Positions 30,165-39,835 of a stretch of DNA of 64,000 nucleotides are shown piece after piece. Position 1 is the stretch's first letter. Each line of letters opens with the position of its first letter. A model generated the notes under the pieces. It was given only the letters and a program-made list of their open reading frames with translations, made no database searches and was not told the DNA's origin. The stretch comes from Marinobacterium zhoushanense (GTDB lineage: Bacteria; Pseudomonadota; Gammaproteobacteria; Pseudomonadales; Balneatricaceae). The position numbers were made by a program, and so were the translations under genes. The stretch is taken from NCBI RefSeq assembly GCF_014641945.1, contig NZ_BMIJ01000006.1, positions 353,814 to 417,813 of the forward strand, read 5' to 3'.

Positions 30165-31525
30165 AGTGTTTCCAGCAGATTGTTCACCTTGTCGAACGAC
30201 TCCTGGTATTCGGCATCCACTTCCGAATCAGCGACGATGCCGCCGCCGGCGGAACAATAGATCTTGCCATTTTCGATCAGCAGGGTGCGGATGCAGATGC
30301 TGGTATCCATGGTGCCGTCAGCGCTGATATAGCCGATCGACCCGCAATAGATGCCGCGGCGGTGCGGTTCCAGCTCGTCGATAATCTCCATCGCCCTGAT
30401 TTTCGGTGCGCCGGTGATGGAGCCGCCGGGAAAGCAGTGCTGGAGCAGATCGAGACTGGTGAAACCCTCGGCCAGCTGGCCGGTAACGGCGCTGACCAGG
30501 TGGTGAACATTGGGATAGCTCTCGATCTTGAACAGCTCCGGTACCCTGACGCTGCCCGGCTGGCACACCTTGCCCAGGTCGTTGCGCAGCAGGTCGACGA
30601 TCATCAGGTTTTCGGCCCGGTCCTTCTCTGCCTGTGCCAGTTCGTCGGCCAGCTGCTTATCCTGTTCCGGGGTTGTGCCACGCGGGCGGGTGCCCTTGAT
30701 TGGACGGGTTTCCACCGCGCCGCTGGCGGATGTTTGCAGGAAGCGCTCGGGCGATAGCGACAGGATTGCGCCATCCTCAGACTCCAGGTAGGCCCCGAAC
30801 GGGGTTGTAGCACGCTGGCGCAGCGTGCGGTATGCGTGGAATGGATCACCTTCGCAGCTAGCGCTCCAGCGCTGGGTCAGATTGATCTGGTAGCAGTCGC
30901 CGGCGCGGATGTACTCCTGAACGCGATTGAAGGCGTTGCGGTATGCTTCAGCCGGAAGGTTGCTGCTGAATTCCGACGTCAGTTTGAACGGCGCAGTGGT
31001 CTCGAGATCGCCCGACTCCATCAGTAGGTGGTGCAGCATCTCGACCTGCCGCGAATCGGCCTTGTAGTGGGAGACGAGGACACTTCGCTGCTCGGCATGG
31101 TCGATCACCACCGCCCAGAGATAGCGACCGACCCTCATCTCCGGCAGGCTCAGATCATCCTCCGCAAGGTCCGGCATACGCTCGAAGGCGCGGCCGAGAT
31201 CATAGCTAAAGTGGCCTGCCAGCCCGCAGCAAAAGGGTAGGTGGCTGCTGCCGGGCGCGATCGCGATCTCCGCCTGCAGCTCCTTGAGCAGGCTCACCGG
31301 ATCCCCGCCTATATTCTGCCAAAGCCCCTGTCTACGGACAGCGGTTTCCCCCCGGTTGTAGCGAACCACTACATCCGGCGCGGCGGCGACTATGTCGTAG
31401 CGACCGAATCGAGGATCTGTCTGCGGGTGAGCGCTGTCCAACAGAACCGGATCGCCAAATGGGCGCAGGCGATCCAATACAATAAAGGCGTCAAGCGGAT
31501 AGGGAAGCGGATGGCAGTTGATCAC
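30152..31525 (-). CDS. pabB: aminodeoxychorismate synthase component I
   Basis: Makes 4-amino-4-deoxychorismate from chorismate with ammonia from the PabA partner, for folate. 457 residues. Chorismate-binding domain motifs: RAGDCYQINLTQRW, ETRPIKGTRPRG (the Lys typical of PabB rather than TrpE), FPGGSITGAPKIRAMEII and YCGSIGY. Complete. Convergent with thrH. The alternative, anthranilate synthase TrpE, is unlikely because of the KGTRPRG context and length. Confidence 0.93.
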   Translation of the reverse strand: MINCHPLPYPLDAFIVLDRLRPFGDPVLLDSAHPQTDPRFGRYDIVAAAPDVVVRYNRGETAVRRQGLWQNIGGDPVSLLKELQAEIAIAPGSSHLPFCCGLAGHFSYDLGRAFERMPDLAEDDLSLPEMRVGRYLWAVVIDHAEQRSVLVSHYKADSRQVEMLHHLLMESGDLETTAPFKLTSEFSSNLPAEAYRNAFNRVQEYIRAGDCYQINLTQRWSASCEGDPFHAYRTLRQRATTPFGAYLESEDGAILSLSPERFLQTSASGAVETRPIKGTRPRGTTPEQDKQLADELAQAEKDRAENLMIVDLLRNDLGKVCQPGSVRVPELFKIESYPNVHHLVSAVTGQLAEGFTSLDLLQHCFPGGSITGAPKIRAMEIIDELEPHRRGIYCGSIGYISADGTMDTSICIRTLLIENGKIYCSAGGGIVADSEVDAEYQESFDKVNNLLETLKGL

Positions 31526-31650
31526 GCGGCAGGATCCTGACCGGTAAAAAGGCCGATTTTAACGCTGCAGCTTGGAGCATGCGAGCCCGAGCGCCATTCT
31601 GATAGGTATAATGGGGGCTTGGATAGAGCAACTGATGGAATCTCTGCTAG

Positions 31651-32538
31651 ATGAAGGCGCTGCAATACACCGTTGAACAACGAACCCTTAACCTTCCGGA
31701 CCAGCAGGTGGTTTACCGACTCTATAAGCACGCCGGTGTGCAATCTGGACGCCGGCTGGTGCTGGTGCACGGTGCCGGCGTGGGAGGGCGCGATACCTGG
31801 GAGATGCTGCAGTCGTTTCTGACGCAGTGGGGGGAGGTGCTGGTGCCGGATATGCGTGGAACTGGTGACACCCGCTATCCGGACGGTCGGGAGCACGAGT
31901 TTACCGTGCAGCAGTTGGTGGCTGATCTCACTGCATTGGTCGATCACCTCGGGTGGTGGCGTTTTGACCTCGGTGGGTACTCTTTGGGCGGCATGGTCTG
32001 CATGCTGTTCAAGCAGCAGCACAACGACCGCGTCGGGAAACAGTATCTGCTGGAGTCGGCAGCGCTGGACAGGCCTGACTGGCAAACGACCGTCGCACTG
32101 AGAGAGCGGTTTTCGGATGCGGCCGTGCATCTGCGCACCGATAATCGGGAAGCGGGAATCCGCCAGTTTCTCGATACCATATCGCCCAATCGCCGTATCA
32201 CTGAGCAGACCGAACGCTTGACCATTGCCCGCCTGGGCTATCGTCCGGAGGGGTTTGCCAATGCGCTGGATGCGGTAACCAAGGGTATTCGAAACCTGGA
32301 CCGGGAGGCGATCCTTGCTGCCCAGGGGGATGTCAGCAGCTTTATCGGTGGCCAAAGCGTCGAGCTGATGCATCAGTTGCATATGCATCTGGCCGATGGG
32401 ATGCCAAACTGGCACTACTTCCACGTGGCCGGTACCGATCACTCGCTGCCGTTCCAGAAGCCGCGCCAGATCGCACGTATAATGAACGATGAGTTGCAGC
32501 GCTATATGACTCAGCACGACCAGTCTGCACAAACCTGA
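31651..32538 (+). CDS. alpha/beta-hydrolase fold protein
   Basis: 295 residues. Oxyanion motif LVLVHGAGVGG (about 36-46), nucleophile elbow GGYSLGGMV (Ser in GYSLGG), and a C-terminal HVAGTDHSLPF with a likely catalytic His. Cytosolic, no signal peptide. The family covers esterases, haloperoxidases and C-C hydrolases; the substrate cannot be told from sequence. Divergent from pabB by 125 bases and ended by the hairpin at 32564. Confidence 0.85.
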   Translation: MKALQYTVEQRTLNLPDQQVVYRLYKHAGVQSGRRLVLVHGAGVGGRDTWEMLQSFLTQWGEVLVPDMRGTGDTRYPDGREHEFTVQQLVADLTALVDHLGWWRFDLGGYSLGGMVCMLFKQQHNDRVGKQYLLESAALDRPDWQTTVALRERFSDAAVHLRTDNREAGIRQFLDTISPNRRITEQTERLTIARLGYRPEGFANALDAVTKGIRNLDREAILAAQGDVSSFIGGQSVELMHQLHMHLADGMPNWHYFHVAGTDHSLPFQKPRQIARIMNDELQRYMTQHDQSAQT

Positions 32539-32563
32539 CCACACCCATACCGCCAACGCCCCT

Positions 32564-32606
32564 TTGCTCGGCTGCCATTTGGTCTGACAGCCGAGCAAGT
32601 GCTTTT
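32564..32606 (+). terminator. probable terminator after the hydrolase gene
   Basis: TTGCTCGGCTG (32564-32574) pairs with CAGCCGAGCAA (32588-32598), followed by CTTTTG. Eleven pairs with a modest T-run, 26 bases past the stop. Confidence 0.7.
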
Positions 32607-32615
32607 GTTGACAAT
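32606..32615 (+). promoter_or_regulatory. operator half, copy 1 of TGTYGACAAT
   Basis: TGTTGACAAT, sharing 9 of 10 bases with the paired operator at 32783-32809 and in the same orientation. Most distal of four copies in front of the prp regulator gene. Confidence 0.4.
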
Positions 32616-32727
32616 TCCCCCTCTTTCTTTATTGCGCCAATTCCTGAATGGCATGCGGATTTTGGGCTATTCCCGTGAGTTATGCGGGCAAATGGTTCAT
32701 AATTCCTCCAATCATACTTTTGTCTGA

Positions 32728-32737
32728 TGTTGACAAT
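32728..32737 (+). promoter_or_regulatory. operator half, copy 2 of TGTYGACAAT
   Basis: TGTTGACAAT, identical to copy 1, about 55 bases before the paired operator. It also resembles a -35 box (TTGACA), so it may be part of the promoter. Confidence 0.4.
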
Positions 32738-32780
32738 TTGACCGCTGGATTGGGTTGACTGCCCGTTTTTTCGACTGTAA

Positions 32781-32809
32781 TGTGTCGACAATCTCACATT
32801 GTCGACAAT
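32781..32809 (+). promoter_or_regulatory. paired operator for the GntR-type regulator
   Basis: Two TGTCGACAAT copies (32783-32792, 32800-32809). The second lies in a perfect 12-base palindrome, ATTGTCGACAAT (32798-32809); the first is the same with two mismatches; centres are 17 bases apart. Read together they also form a perfect 10-base inverted repeat with a 5-base spacer. It ends 14 bases before the regulator's ATG, so binding would block its own expression. Form and place are typical of FadR-subfamily GntR operators. Confidence 0.75.
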
Positions 32810-32823
32810 CTTGAAGGGTTGCG

Positions 32824-33540
32824 ATGAATACAGAAGCGAAACAGAGCTCAGTGCTCGAGATCGACCAAGAGAGTCGGACGTTAGCCGACCGGGTCTGCAA
32901 ACAGATCGTCACCGCGATCGTCAAAGGTGAGCTGTTGCCGGGGCAGAAGATCAGCGAGCCAGAGCTGGCGCGCACCTATGGCATCAGCCGTGGCCCGTTA
33001 CGCGAAGCGATGCGCCGTCTTGAAGGCTGGCGGCTGGTTGAGCGCAAACCGCATATCGGTGCGCGAGTGGTCAAGCTGTCCGCTCAGGAGCTGATCGAGA
33101 TCTACCGGGTACGCGAAGCGCTGGAGGGCATGGCCTGCCGTCTGGCTGCTGAGAACATGACTCAGGACGAGATAGACAGTCTCAAGGCGCTGCTTGATAC
33201 CCACGAGCAATCGATCGAGCAGCGTGAGGGTCGCTCCTACTTTCAGAAAGAGGGCGATCTCGATTTTCACTACCGCGTTGTTCAGGGCAGCAAGAATGCC
33301 AAGCTGCAGGAGATGCTGGGCGCGGATCTATACCACCTGGTACGCATGTACCGTTACCAATTCAGCGTTTCCAGCTCACGACCAAAACGTGCGCTCAAGG
33401 AGCATCGTCAGATTATCGATGCTATTGAAGCACGGGATGCCGAGCTGGCCGAGATGCTGATGCGTCGCCATATCAGTGCGGCGCGACAGAACATCGAAGA
33501 TAAGCTGAACGCCAAAGAGCTAACCTCAAGGGGATCATAA
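32824..33540 (+). CDS. GntR-family regulator of the methylcitrate operon
   Basis: 238 residues: N-terminal winged helix (about 20-85; motif [25 protein letters not shown]) and a helical FCD effector domain ([21 protein letters not shown]... with metal-binding His in LDFHYRV and EHRQIIDAI). Likely senses 2-methylcitrate or a related acid and represses the prp genes. Its TAA stop overlaps the prpB ATG, so it is the first gene of the operon and probably self-regulated through 32781-32809. Differs from the E. coli sigma54-dependent PrpR. Confidence 0.9.
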   Translation: MNTEAKQSSVLEIDQESRTLADRVCKQIVTAIVKGELLPGQKISEPELARTYGISRGPLREAMRRLEGWRLVERKPHIGARVVKLSAQELIEIYRVREALEGMACRLAAENMTQDEIDSLKALLDTHEQSIEQREGRSYFQKEGDLDFHYRVVQGSKNAKLQEMLGADLYHLVRMYRYQFSVSSSRPKRALKEHRQIIDAIEARDAELAEMLMRRHISAARQNIEDKLNAKELTSRGS

Positions 33541-34433
33541 TGGCTGAGAAACTGACTGCGGGTGCGCGTTTCCGTAAAGCGCTGGCTGAGAACCAGCCGC
33601 TGCAGATTGTTGGCACCGTCAATGCGTACAACGCGATGATGGCTACACGTGTGGGTCACCAGGCTATCTATCTGTCCGGTGGTGGCGTCGCCAACGCGTC
33701 ATACGGTCTGCCTGACCTGGGCATGACATCGATGAACGATGTACTGGAAGATGTGTGTCGCATCACCAGCGCTGTCGACACTCCGTTGATGGTCGATATC
33801 GATACCGGTTGGGGTGGCGCATTCAACATCGCACGCACCGTGAAAGAGATGATCAAAGGCGGTGCTGCTGCCGTTCATATCGAAGATCAGGTAGCGCAGA
33901 AGCGATGCGGCCATCGCCCTAATAAAGAGATCGTATCCCTGCAGGAGATGGTCGACCGTGTAAAAGCGGCAGTCGATGCCAAGACCGATGACAGCTTCTT
34001 CATCATGGCGCGCACCGATGCGTTCCAGATGGAGGGTCTCAATGCGGCCGTTGAACGTGGCCAGGCATGCCTGGAAGCGGGTGCCGACGGTATCTTCGCC
34101 GAAGCGGTACACACGCTGGATGATTACAAAGCGTTCTCCGACGGTATCAATGGTGCCCATCTGCTGGCCAATATCACTGAGTTCGGTGCTACGCCGCTGT
34201 TCAATACGCGCGAACTTGCCGAAGTGGGGGCCACCATGGTGCTCTACCCGCTGTCCGCCTTCCGTGCCGCCAACAAGGCCGCGCTGAATGTCTATGAGCA
34301 CCTGCTCAACGATGGCGACCAGAAAGCGGTTGTCGACACCATGCAGACCCGCATGGAGCTTTACGATTTCCTCAACTACCACGACTTCGAACAGAAGTTG
34401 GATGCGCTGTTTGCCGAAGGCAAAAACAAGTAA
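33540..34433 (+). CDS. prpB: 2-methylisocitrate lyase
   Basis: Splits 2-methylisocitrate to pyruvate and succinate, last step of propionate oxidation. 297 residues. Mg-binding [10 protein letters not shown] (Asp near 86 and 88) and the active-site [10 protein letters not shown] with Cys123. ATG overlaps the regulator's stop codon. Isocitrate lyase AceA is much longer, so the assignment is firm. Confidence 0.96.
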   Translation: MAEKLTAGARFRKALAENQPLQIVGTVNAYNAMMATRVGHQAIYLSGGGVANASYGLPDLGMTSMNDVLEDVCRITSAVDTPLMVDIDTGWGGAFNIARTVKEMIKGGAAAVHIEDQVAQKRCGHRPNKEIVSLQEMVDRVKAAVDAKTDDSFFIMARTDAFQMEGLNAAVERGQACLEAGADGIFAEAVHTLDDYKAFSDGINGAHLLANITEFGATPLFNTRELAEVGATMVLYPLSAFRAANKAALNVYEHLLNDGDQKAVVDTMQTRMELYDFLNYHDFEQKLDALFAEGKNK

Positions 34434-34495
34434 CCCACGCCTCCAACTGAGAGAAGAGCGCGTTAGACGCTCACGAGAGACCCAAGGAGAAGATC

Positions 34496-35626
34496 ATGGC
34501 TGAAGCAAAGAAACTCGGTGGTGCAGGCTTGCGTGGACAGTCCGCAGGCGAAACCGCGCTGTGTACTGTAGGTAAAACCGGTGCGGGTCTTACCTATCGT
34601 GGCTACGACATCAAGGAGCTGGCCGACAAGGCGCAGTTCGAAGAGGTCGCCTACCTGCTGCTGTACGGCAAGCTGCCGAACCAATCCGAGCTCGATGCCT
34701 ACAAGGCGAAGCTGAAAGGACTGCGCGGACTGCCGGACGCGCTGAAAGCGGTGCTGGAGCAGATTCCGGCGAGTGCCCATCCGATGGATGTGATGCGCAC
34801 CGGTTGCTCGATGCTGGGCAATCTTGAAACTGAGCAGGATTTCAGCGAGCAGATCGACAAGATCGACCGTATGCTGGCGGTGTTCCCGTCGATCATTAAC
34901 TACTGGTACAACTTTGCCCACCAGGGCAAGCGTATTGATACCGAGACCGATGCCGACTCCATCGGCGAGCACTTCCTGTGGACGCTGCACGATAAAAAGC
35001 CGGATCCCCTGCACGTCAAGGTGATGCACGCTTCGCTGATTCTTTACGCCGAGCATGAGTTCAATGCCTCTACCTTTGCCGCTCGCGTCTGCGCGTCGAC
35101 CCTGTCCGACATCCATAGCTGCGTGACGGGTGCCATCGGTACCCTGCGTGGCCCGCTGCATGGCGGTGCCAACGAAGCAGCGATGGCGATGATCGAGAAC
35201 TGGACATCCCCGGATGAAGCAGAAGCCGAGATCATGGGGATGCTGGAGCGCAAAGAGAAGATCATGGGCTTCGGTCACGCGATCTATCGTGACTCCGACC
35301 CGCGCAATGCGATCATCAAGAAATGGTCAAAACAGCTCGCCGAACATGTGGGCGACAGCGTGCTCTATCCGGTATCCGAGCGGGTCGAGGCGGTGATGTG
35401 GCGCGAGAAAAAGCTGTTCTGCAACGCTGACTTCTTCCATGCATCGGCTTACCACTTCATGGGTATCCCGACCGAGCTGTTCACGCCGATCTTCGTCTGC
35501 TCTCGCGTGGCAGGCTGGACCGCTCACGTGATCGAGCAGCGCGCCAACAATCGCATCATCCGTCCGTCCGCGGACTACACCGGCCCCGAAGCGGCCGAGT
35601 GGGTGCCGATCGAGAAGCGCGCTTAA
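34496..35626 (+). CDS. prpC: 2-methylcitrate synthase
   Basis: Condenses propionyl-CoA with oxaloacetate. 376 residues, the short citrate-synthase type with GLRGQSAGET near the start, GPLHGGANEAA and MGFGHAIYRDSDPR carrying catalytic His residues, and VAGWTAHVIEQ near the end. Citrate synthase GltA is about 50 residues longer, and the operon context fixes the substrate. AAGGAG ribosome site seven bases before ATG 34496. The 62-base gap after prpB shows no strong hairpin. Confidence 0.96.
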   Translation: MAEAKKLGGAGLRGQSAGETALCTVGKTGAGLTYRGYDIKELADKAQFEEVAYLLLYGKLPNQSELDAYKAKLKGLRGLPDALKAVLEQIPASAHPMDVMRTGCSMLGNLETEQDFSEQIDKIDRMLAVFPSIINYWYNFAHQGKRIDTETDADSIGEHFLWTLHDKKPDPLHVKVMHASLILYAEHEFNASTFAARVCASTLSDIHSCVTGAIGTLRGPLHGGANEAAMAMIENWTSPDEAEAEIMGMLERKEKIMGFGHAIYRDSDPRNAIIKKWSKQLAEHVGDSVLYPVSERVEAVMWREKKLFCNADFFHASAYHFMGIPTELFTPIFVCSRVAGWTAHVIEQRANNRIIRPSADYTGPEAAEWVPIEKRA

Positions 35627-35735
35627 GATGACAATCCGCGGAGGTCCGATCGGGCCTCCGCCTCCACAACGCTCAAGGGAAGAGTCCGGCACAACCGGAT
35701 TCTCATCTCACACTACACGATGGATTCCCGACGCT

Positions 35736-38342
35736 ATGAATACTGAATTTCGCAAAGCCCTTCCCGGCAGTTCGCTGGACTACTTCGACACCCGTGCCGC
35801 TGTCGACGCAATTCAGCCGGGCGCCTACGACAAACTGCCCTACACCTCACGCGTGCTGGCCGAACAGTTGGTACGCCGTTGCGAGCCGGAAGCACTGACC
35901 GATTCGCTGAAACAGATCATCGAGCGCAAACGCGACCTGGACTTCCCCTGGTATCCGGCCCGTGTGGTGTGCCATGACATTCTCGGTCAGACCGCGCTGG
36001 TGGACCTGGCGGGTCTGCGTGATGCGATCGCAGAGCAGGGCGGCGATCCGGCCAAGGTCAACCCGGTGGTGCCGACCCAACTGATCGTCGACCACTCGCT
36101 GGCGGTGGAAGCAGCAGGGTTCGATCCGGACGCGTTCGAAAAGAACCGCGCCATTGAAGACCGTCGTAACGAGGACCGCTTCCACTTTATCGAGTGGACC
36201 AAGACCGCGTTCAAGAACGTGGATGTGATTCCCGCCGGGAACGGCATCATGCACCAGATCAACCTGGAGAAGATGTCGCCGGTGATCCAGGCCCGTGATG
36301 GCGTGGCCTTCCCCGATACCTGTGTCGGCACCGACTCCCACACCCCCCATGTGGATTCCCTCGGTGTCATCGCCATCGGTGTTGGCGGTCTGGAAGCGGA
36401 AACCGTCATGCTCGGCCACCCGTCGATGATGCGTCTGCCCGATATTGTCGGCGTCAAACTGACCGGTAAGCGCCAGCCGGGTATTACCGCGACCGATATC
36501 GTGCTGGCTCTGACCGAGTTCCTGCGCCAGGAGCGTGTGGTGGGAGCCTATGTTGAGTTCTTCGGCGAGGGTGCGTCCAGCCTCACCCTTGGTGATCGCG
36601 CCACGATCTCCAACATGTGCCCCGAGTTCGGTGCGACCGCGGCGATGTTCTACATCGACCAGCAGACTATCGACTACTTGAAGCTGACCGGTCGCGAGCC
36701 GGAGCAGGTTGAACTGGTCGAGAACTACGCCAAAACTACTGGCCTATGGGCCGATGCGCTGGCAGGTGCGGAGTACGAGCGCGTGCTGGAGTTCGACCTG
36801 TCCACCGTGGTGCGCAACATGGCCGGTCCGTCAAACCCACATCGTCGTCTGCCAACCAGCGCTCTGCATGAGCGCGGTATCGCAGACGAGGCGAAGCTGG
36901 CGGCTGCCAAAGCCGAAGAGGCCGAAGGCCTGCTGCCCGATGGCGCCGTGATCATCGCCGCCATCACCTCCTGCACCAACACCTCCAACCCGCGTAACGT
37001 GGTGGCTGCCGGTCTGCTGGCGAAGAAAGCCAACGAGCTGGGCCTGGTGCGCAAGCCCTGGGTCAAGAGCTCCTTCGCACCGGGCTCCAAGGTTGCCCGC
37101 CTCTATCTGGAGGACGCTGGCCTGCTGCCGGAACTGGAGAAGCTCGGTTTCGGTATCGTGGCTTATGCCTGCACCACCTGTAACGGCATGTCCGGTGCGC
37201 TGGACCCGAAGATCCAGCAGGAGATCATCGACCGTGACTTGTATGCGACCGCCGTGCTGTCCGGTAACCGCAACTTCGATGGCCGTATCCACCCCTATGC
37301 CAAGCAGGCGTTCCTGGCATCACCGCCGCTGGTGGTAGCCTACGCCATCGCCGGTACCGTGCGTTTCGATATCGAGAAGGATGTGCTGGGCACCGACACG
37401 AGCGGCAATCCGGTCACGCTGAAGGATCTCTGGCCCTCGGACGAGGAGATCGATGCTATCGTCGCGACCTCGGTTAAGCCTGAGCAGTTCAAGCAGGTCT
37501 ACATCCCGATGTTCGACCTCGGTGAAATAGAGCAGGCGGAGAGTCCGCTCTACGACTGGCGCCCGATGTCCACCTATATCCGTCGTCCGCCCTACTGGGA
37601 AGGGGCGCTGGCCGGGGAGCGCACACTGCAGGGGATGCGTCCTCTGGCGGTGCTGCCGGACAACATCACCACCGACCACCTGTCACCGTCCAATGCCATT
37701 CTGGCAAGCAGCGCGGCGGGTGAATACCTGGCCAAGATGGGCCTGCCGGAGGAGGACTTCAACTCCTATGCGACCCACCGCGGCGACCATCTGACCGCTC
37801 AGCGCGCGACTTTCGCCAACCCGAAATTGCTTAACGAGATGTGCCGTGATGACAACGGCGAGGTGATTCAGGGATCACTGGCCCGCGTCGAGCCGGAAGG
37901 GCAGCAGATGCGTATGTGGGAAGCGATAGAAACCTACATGAACCGCAAGCAGAACCTGATCATCGTCGCCGGTGCCGACTACGGTCAGGGCTCGTCCCGC
38001 GACTGGGCGGCCAAGGGGGTGCGTCTGGCCGGAGTCGAGGTGATTGTGGCCGAAGGCTTCGAACGTATCCACCGGACCAATCTGGTGGGCATGGGTGTGC
38101 TGCCGGTGGAGTTCAAACCGGGCACCACCCGCCTGACCCTGGGTATCGACGGTACCGAAACCTACGATATCAAGGGTGACATCTCACCGCGTGGCGACCT
38201 GACCCTGGTGATCAATCGTCGCAATGGCGAGGTGGTCGAAGTGCCGGTGACCTGCCGCCTGGACACCGCCGCCGAGGTCAGTGTCTACAACGCTGGCGGT
38301 GTGTTGCAGCGCTTTGCCAAAGACTTCCTTGGCCAAGCGTAA
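35736..38342 (+). CDS. acnD: Fe/S-dependent 2-methylisocitrate dehydratase AcnD
   Basis: Aconitase-family enzyme that dehydrates 2-methylcitrate, used instead of PrpD together with PrpF. 868 residues from ATG 35736 (MNTEFRKALPGSSLDYFD); the frame is open from 35628 but the earlier 36 codons look non-coding (poly-proline, poor match). Cluster cysteines lie in SCTNTSNP and CTTCNGMSG; substrate residues in SRDWAAKG. The 109 bases between prpC and the chosen start include a GGAGGTCCG/CGGGCCTCC inverted pair (about 35640-35659). Confidence 0.95.
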   Translation: MNTEFRKALPGSSLDYFDTRAAVDAIQPGAYDKLPYTSRVLAEQLVRRCEPEALTDSLKQIIERKRDLDFPWYPARVVCHDILGQTALVDLAGLRDAIAEQGGDPAKVNPVVPTQLIVDHSLAVEAAGFDPDAFEKNRAIEDRRNEDRFHFIEWTKTAFKNVDVIPAGNGIMHQINLEKMSPVIQARDGVAFPDTCVGTDSHTPHVDSLGVIAIGVGGLEAETVMLGHPSMMRLPDIVGVKLTGKRQPGITATDIVLALTEFLRQERVVGAYVEFFGEGASSLTLGDRATISNMCPEFGATAAMFYIDQQTIDYLKLTGREPEQVELVENYAKTTGLWADALAGAEYERVLEFDLSTVVRNMAGPSNPHRRLPTSALHERGIADEAKLAAAKAEEAEGLLPDGAVIIAAITSCTNTSNPRNVVAAGLLAKKANELGLVRKPWVKSSFAPGSKVARLYLEDAGLLPELEKLGFGIVAYACTTCNGMSGALDPKIQQEIIDRDLYATAVLSGNRNFDGRIHPYAKQAFLASPPLVVAYAIAGTVRFDIEKDVLGTDTSGNPVTLKDLWPSDEEIDAIVATSVKPEQFKQVYIPMFDLGEIEQAESPLYDWRPMSTYIRRPPYWEGALAGERTLQGMRPLAVLPDNITTDHLSPSNAILASSAAGEYLAKMGLPEEDFNSYATHRGDHLTAQRATFANPKLLNEMCRDDNGEVIQGSLARVEPEGQQMRMWEAIETYMNRKQNLIIVAGADYGQGSSRDWAAKGVRLAGVEVIVAEGFERIHRTNLVGMGVLPVEFKPGTTRLTLGIDGTETYDIKGDISPRGDLTLVINRRNGEVVEVPVTCRLDTAAEVSVYNAGGVLQRFAKDFLGQA

Positions 38343-38353
38343 GCAGGGTGCTA

Positions 38354-38381
38354 GCCCCGCTCCCGCAGAGGGGAGTGGGGC
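38354..38381 (+). other. intercistronic hairpin between acnD and prpF
   Basis: GCCCCGCTCCC (38354-38364) pairs with GGGAGTGGGGC (38371-38381) with one G-T pair and a 6-base loop. No T-run, so more likely an mRNA stabiliser or attenuator than a full terminator. Confidence 0.6.
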
Positions 38382-38412
38382 GTAACAGACAGTTGTTTAA
38401 AGGTAGCGTGTT

Positions 38413-39591
38413 ATGGCTCATGTACCTCAGATAAAAATACCGGCGACCTATATTCGTGGCGGCACCTCCAAGGGCGTTTTTTTCCGTCGCCAGGATCTGC
38501 CCGAAGTGGCGCAGGAGCCGGGCGCCGCGCGTGACAAGATTCTGCTGCGCGTGATCGGCAGCCCCGACCCTTACGGTCAGCAGATCGACGGCATGGGCGG
38601 TGCGACCTCCAGCACCTCCAAGACCGTGATCCTGGATAAAAGCAGCCAGCCGGATCACGACGTGGACTACCTGTTCGGGCAGGTGGCGATCAACAAGGCG
38701 TTCGTGGACTGGTCCGGCAACTGTGGCAACCTGACCGCGGCGGTTGGCGCGTTTGCCATCGCGTCCGGTTTCGTCGATGCGGAACGGATCCCTGACAACG
38801 GTATCTGCACCGTGCGCATCTGGCAGAAGAATATCCGCAAGACGATTATCGCCCATGTGCCGATCACCAACGGTCAGGTGCAGGAAACAGGCGATTTCGA
38901 GCTGGATGGCGTCACTTTCCCGGCTGCCGAGGTGGTGATTGAATTTATGGATCCGGCCGACGGCGAGGGTTCCATGTTTCCCACCGGAAACCTGGTAGAC
39001 GATCTGGAGGTGCCGGGTGTCGGAACTTTCAAGGCGACCATGATCAACGCCGGCATACCGACCATCTTCCTCAATGCGGCTGATATCGGCTATACCGGCA
39101 CCGAGCTGCAGAAGGATATCAACTCCGATGCCGAGGCGCTGGCGCGTTTTGAAATCATGCGTGCTTATGGCGCAGTGAAGATGGGGCTGATCTCCGATAT
39201 CGCGGAAGCGGCCGCCCGTCAGCACACACCCAAGATTGCCTTTGTCGCGCCGGCGACCGATTACGAGGCCTCCAGCGGCAAACTGATCTCATCCCGGGAT
39301 ATCGACGTCTGCGTACGCGCATTGTCGATGGGCAAGCTGCATCACGCCATGATGGGCACCGCCTCGGTGGCGATCGCGACCGCTGCAGCGGTGCCAGGTA
39401 CCCTGGTCAATCTGGCTGCAGGCGGTGGTGATCGTGACGCGGTTACCTTCGGTCATCCCTCGGGATCCCTGCGCGTTGGCGCCGCAGCAGAGGTGGTTAA
39501 CGGCGAGTGGACGGCAACCAAGGCGGTGATGAGCCGCAGTGCTAGAGTGCTGATGGAGGGATGGGTACGTATCCCCGGAGACGTGTTCTAG
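38413..39591 (+). CDS. prpF: 2-methylaconitate cis-trans isomerase PrpF
   Basis: Isomerises the 2-methylaconitate product of AcnD so that it can be rehydrated. 392 residues, DAP-epimerase-like fold; opens with PATYIRGGTSKGVFF, then DGMGGATSSTSKTV and SGNCGNLTAAVGAFA with the catalytic Cys. Always found beside acnD. Last gene of the prp operon; a hairpin CGGGAGAT/ATCTCCCG (39619-39637) and a T-tailed terminator follow. Confidence 0.95.
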   Translation: MAHVPQIKIPATYIRGGTSKGVFFRRQDLPEVAQEPGAARDKILLRVIGSPDPYGQQIDGMGGATSSTSKTVILDKSSQPDHDVDYLFGQVAINKAFVDWSGNCGNLTAAVGAFAIASGFVDAERIPDNGICTVRIWQKNIRKTIIAHVPITNGQVQETGDFELDGVTFPAAEVVIEFMDPADGEGSMFPTGNLVDDLEVPGVGTFKATMINAGIPTIFLNAADIGYTGTELQKDINSDAEALARFEIMRAYGAVKMGLISDIAEAAARQHTPKIAFVAPATDYEASSGKLISSRDIDVCVRALSMGKLHHAMMGTASVAIATAAAVPGTLVNLAAGGGDRDAVTFGHPSGSLRVGAAAEVVNGEWTATKAVMSRSARVLMEGWVRIPGDVF

Positions 39592-39718
39592 ACCTATATG
39601 GCGCCCCGGGAGGGGTTACGGGAGATATCATCTCCCGATATGTTCGGGGGGCTGCCGTTTACCCAATGGTTTTCCCCTGCTGCCGGTGGGTACCTGTCAG
39701 CTCTACCGGCTAGATTCC

Positions 39719-39742
39719 AGCCCGCACTTGCGGGCTTTTTTA
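39719..39742 (+). terminator. rho-independent terminator of the prp operon
   Basis: AGCCCGCA (39719-39726) and TGCGGGCT (39729-39736), followed by five further T. Lies about 130 bases after prpF, just before the GGDEF gene. Confidence 0.88.
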
Positions 39743-39835
39743 GTTGAGAGATAAGCGATAACGGTTAATATAGTAGCCAAGTCGTCACAGTAGTTGAATT
39801 CCGGGCGCATCCATTGGGACGGGGGTAGGTTGCCG

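Noticed and set aside
35628..35735. N-terminal extension of acnD from 35628
   Set aside because: Proline-rich and unlike AcnD; the family start is at 35736.
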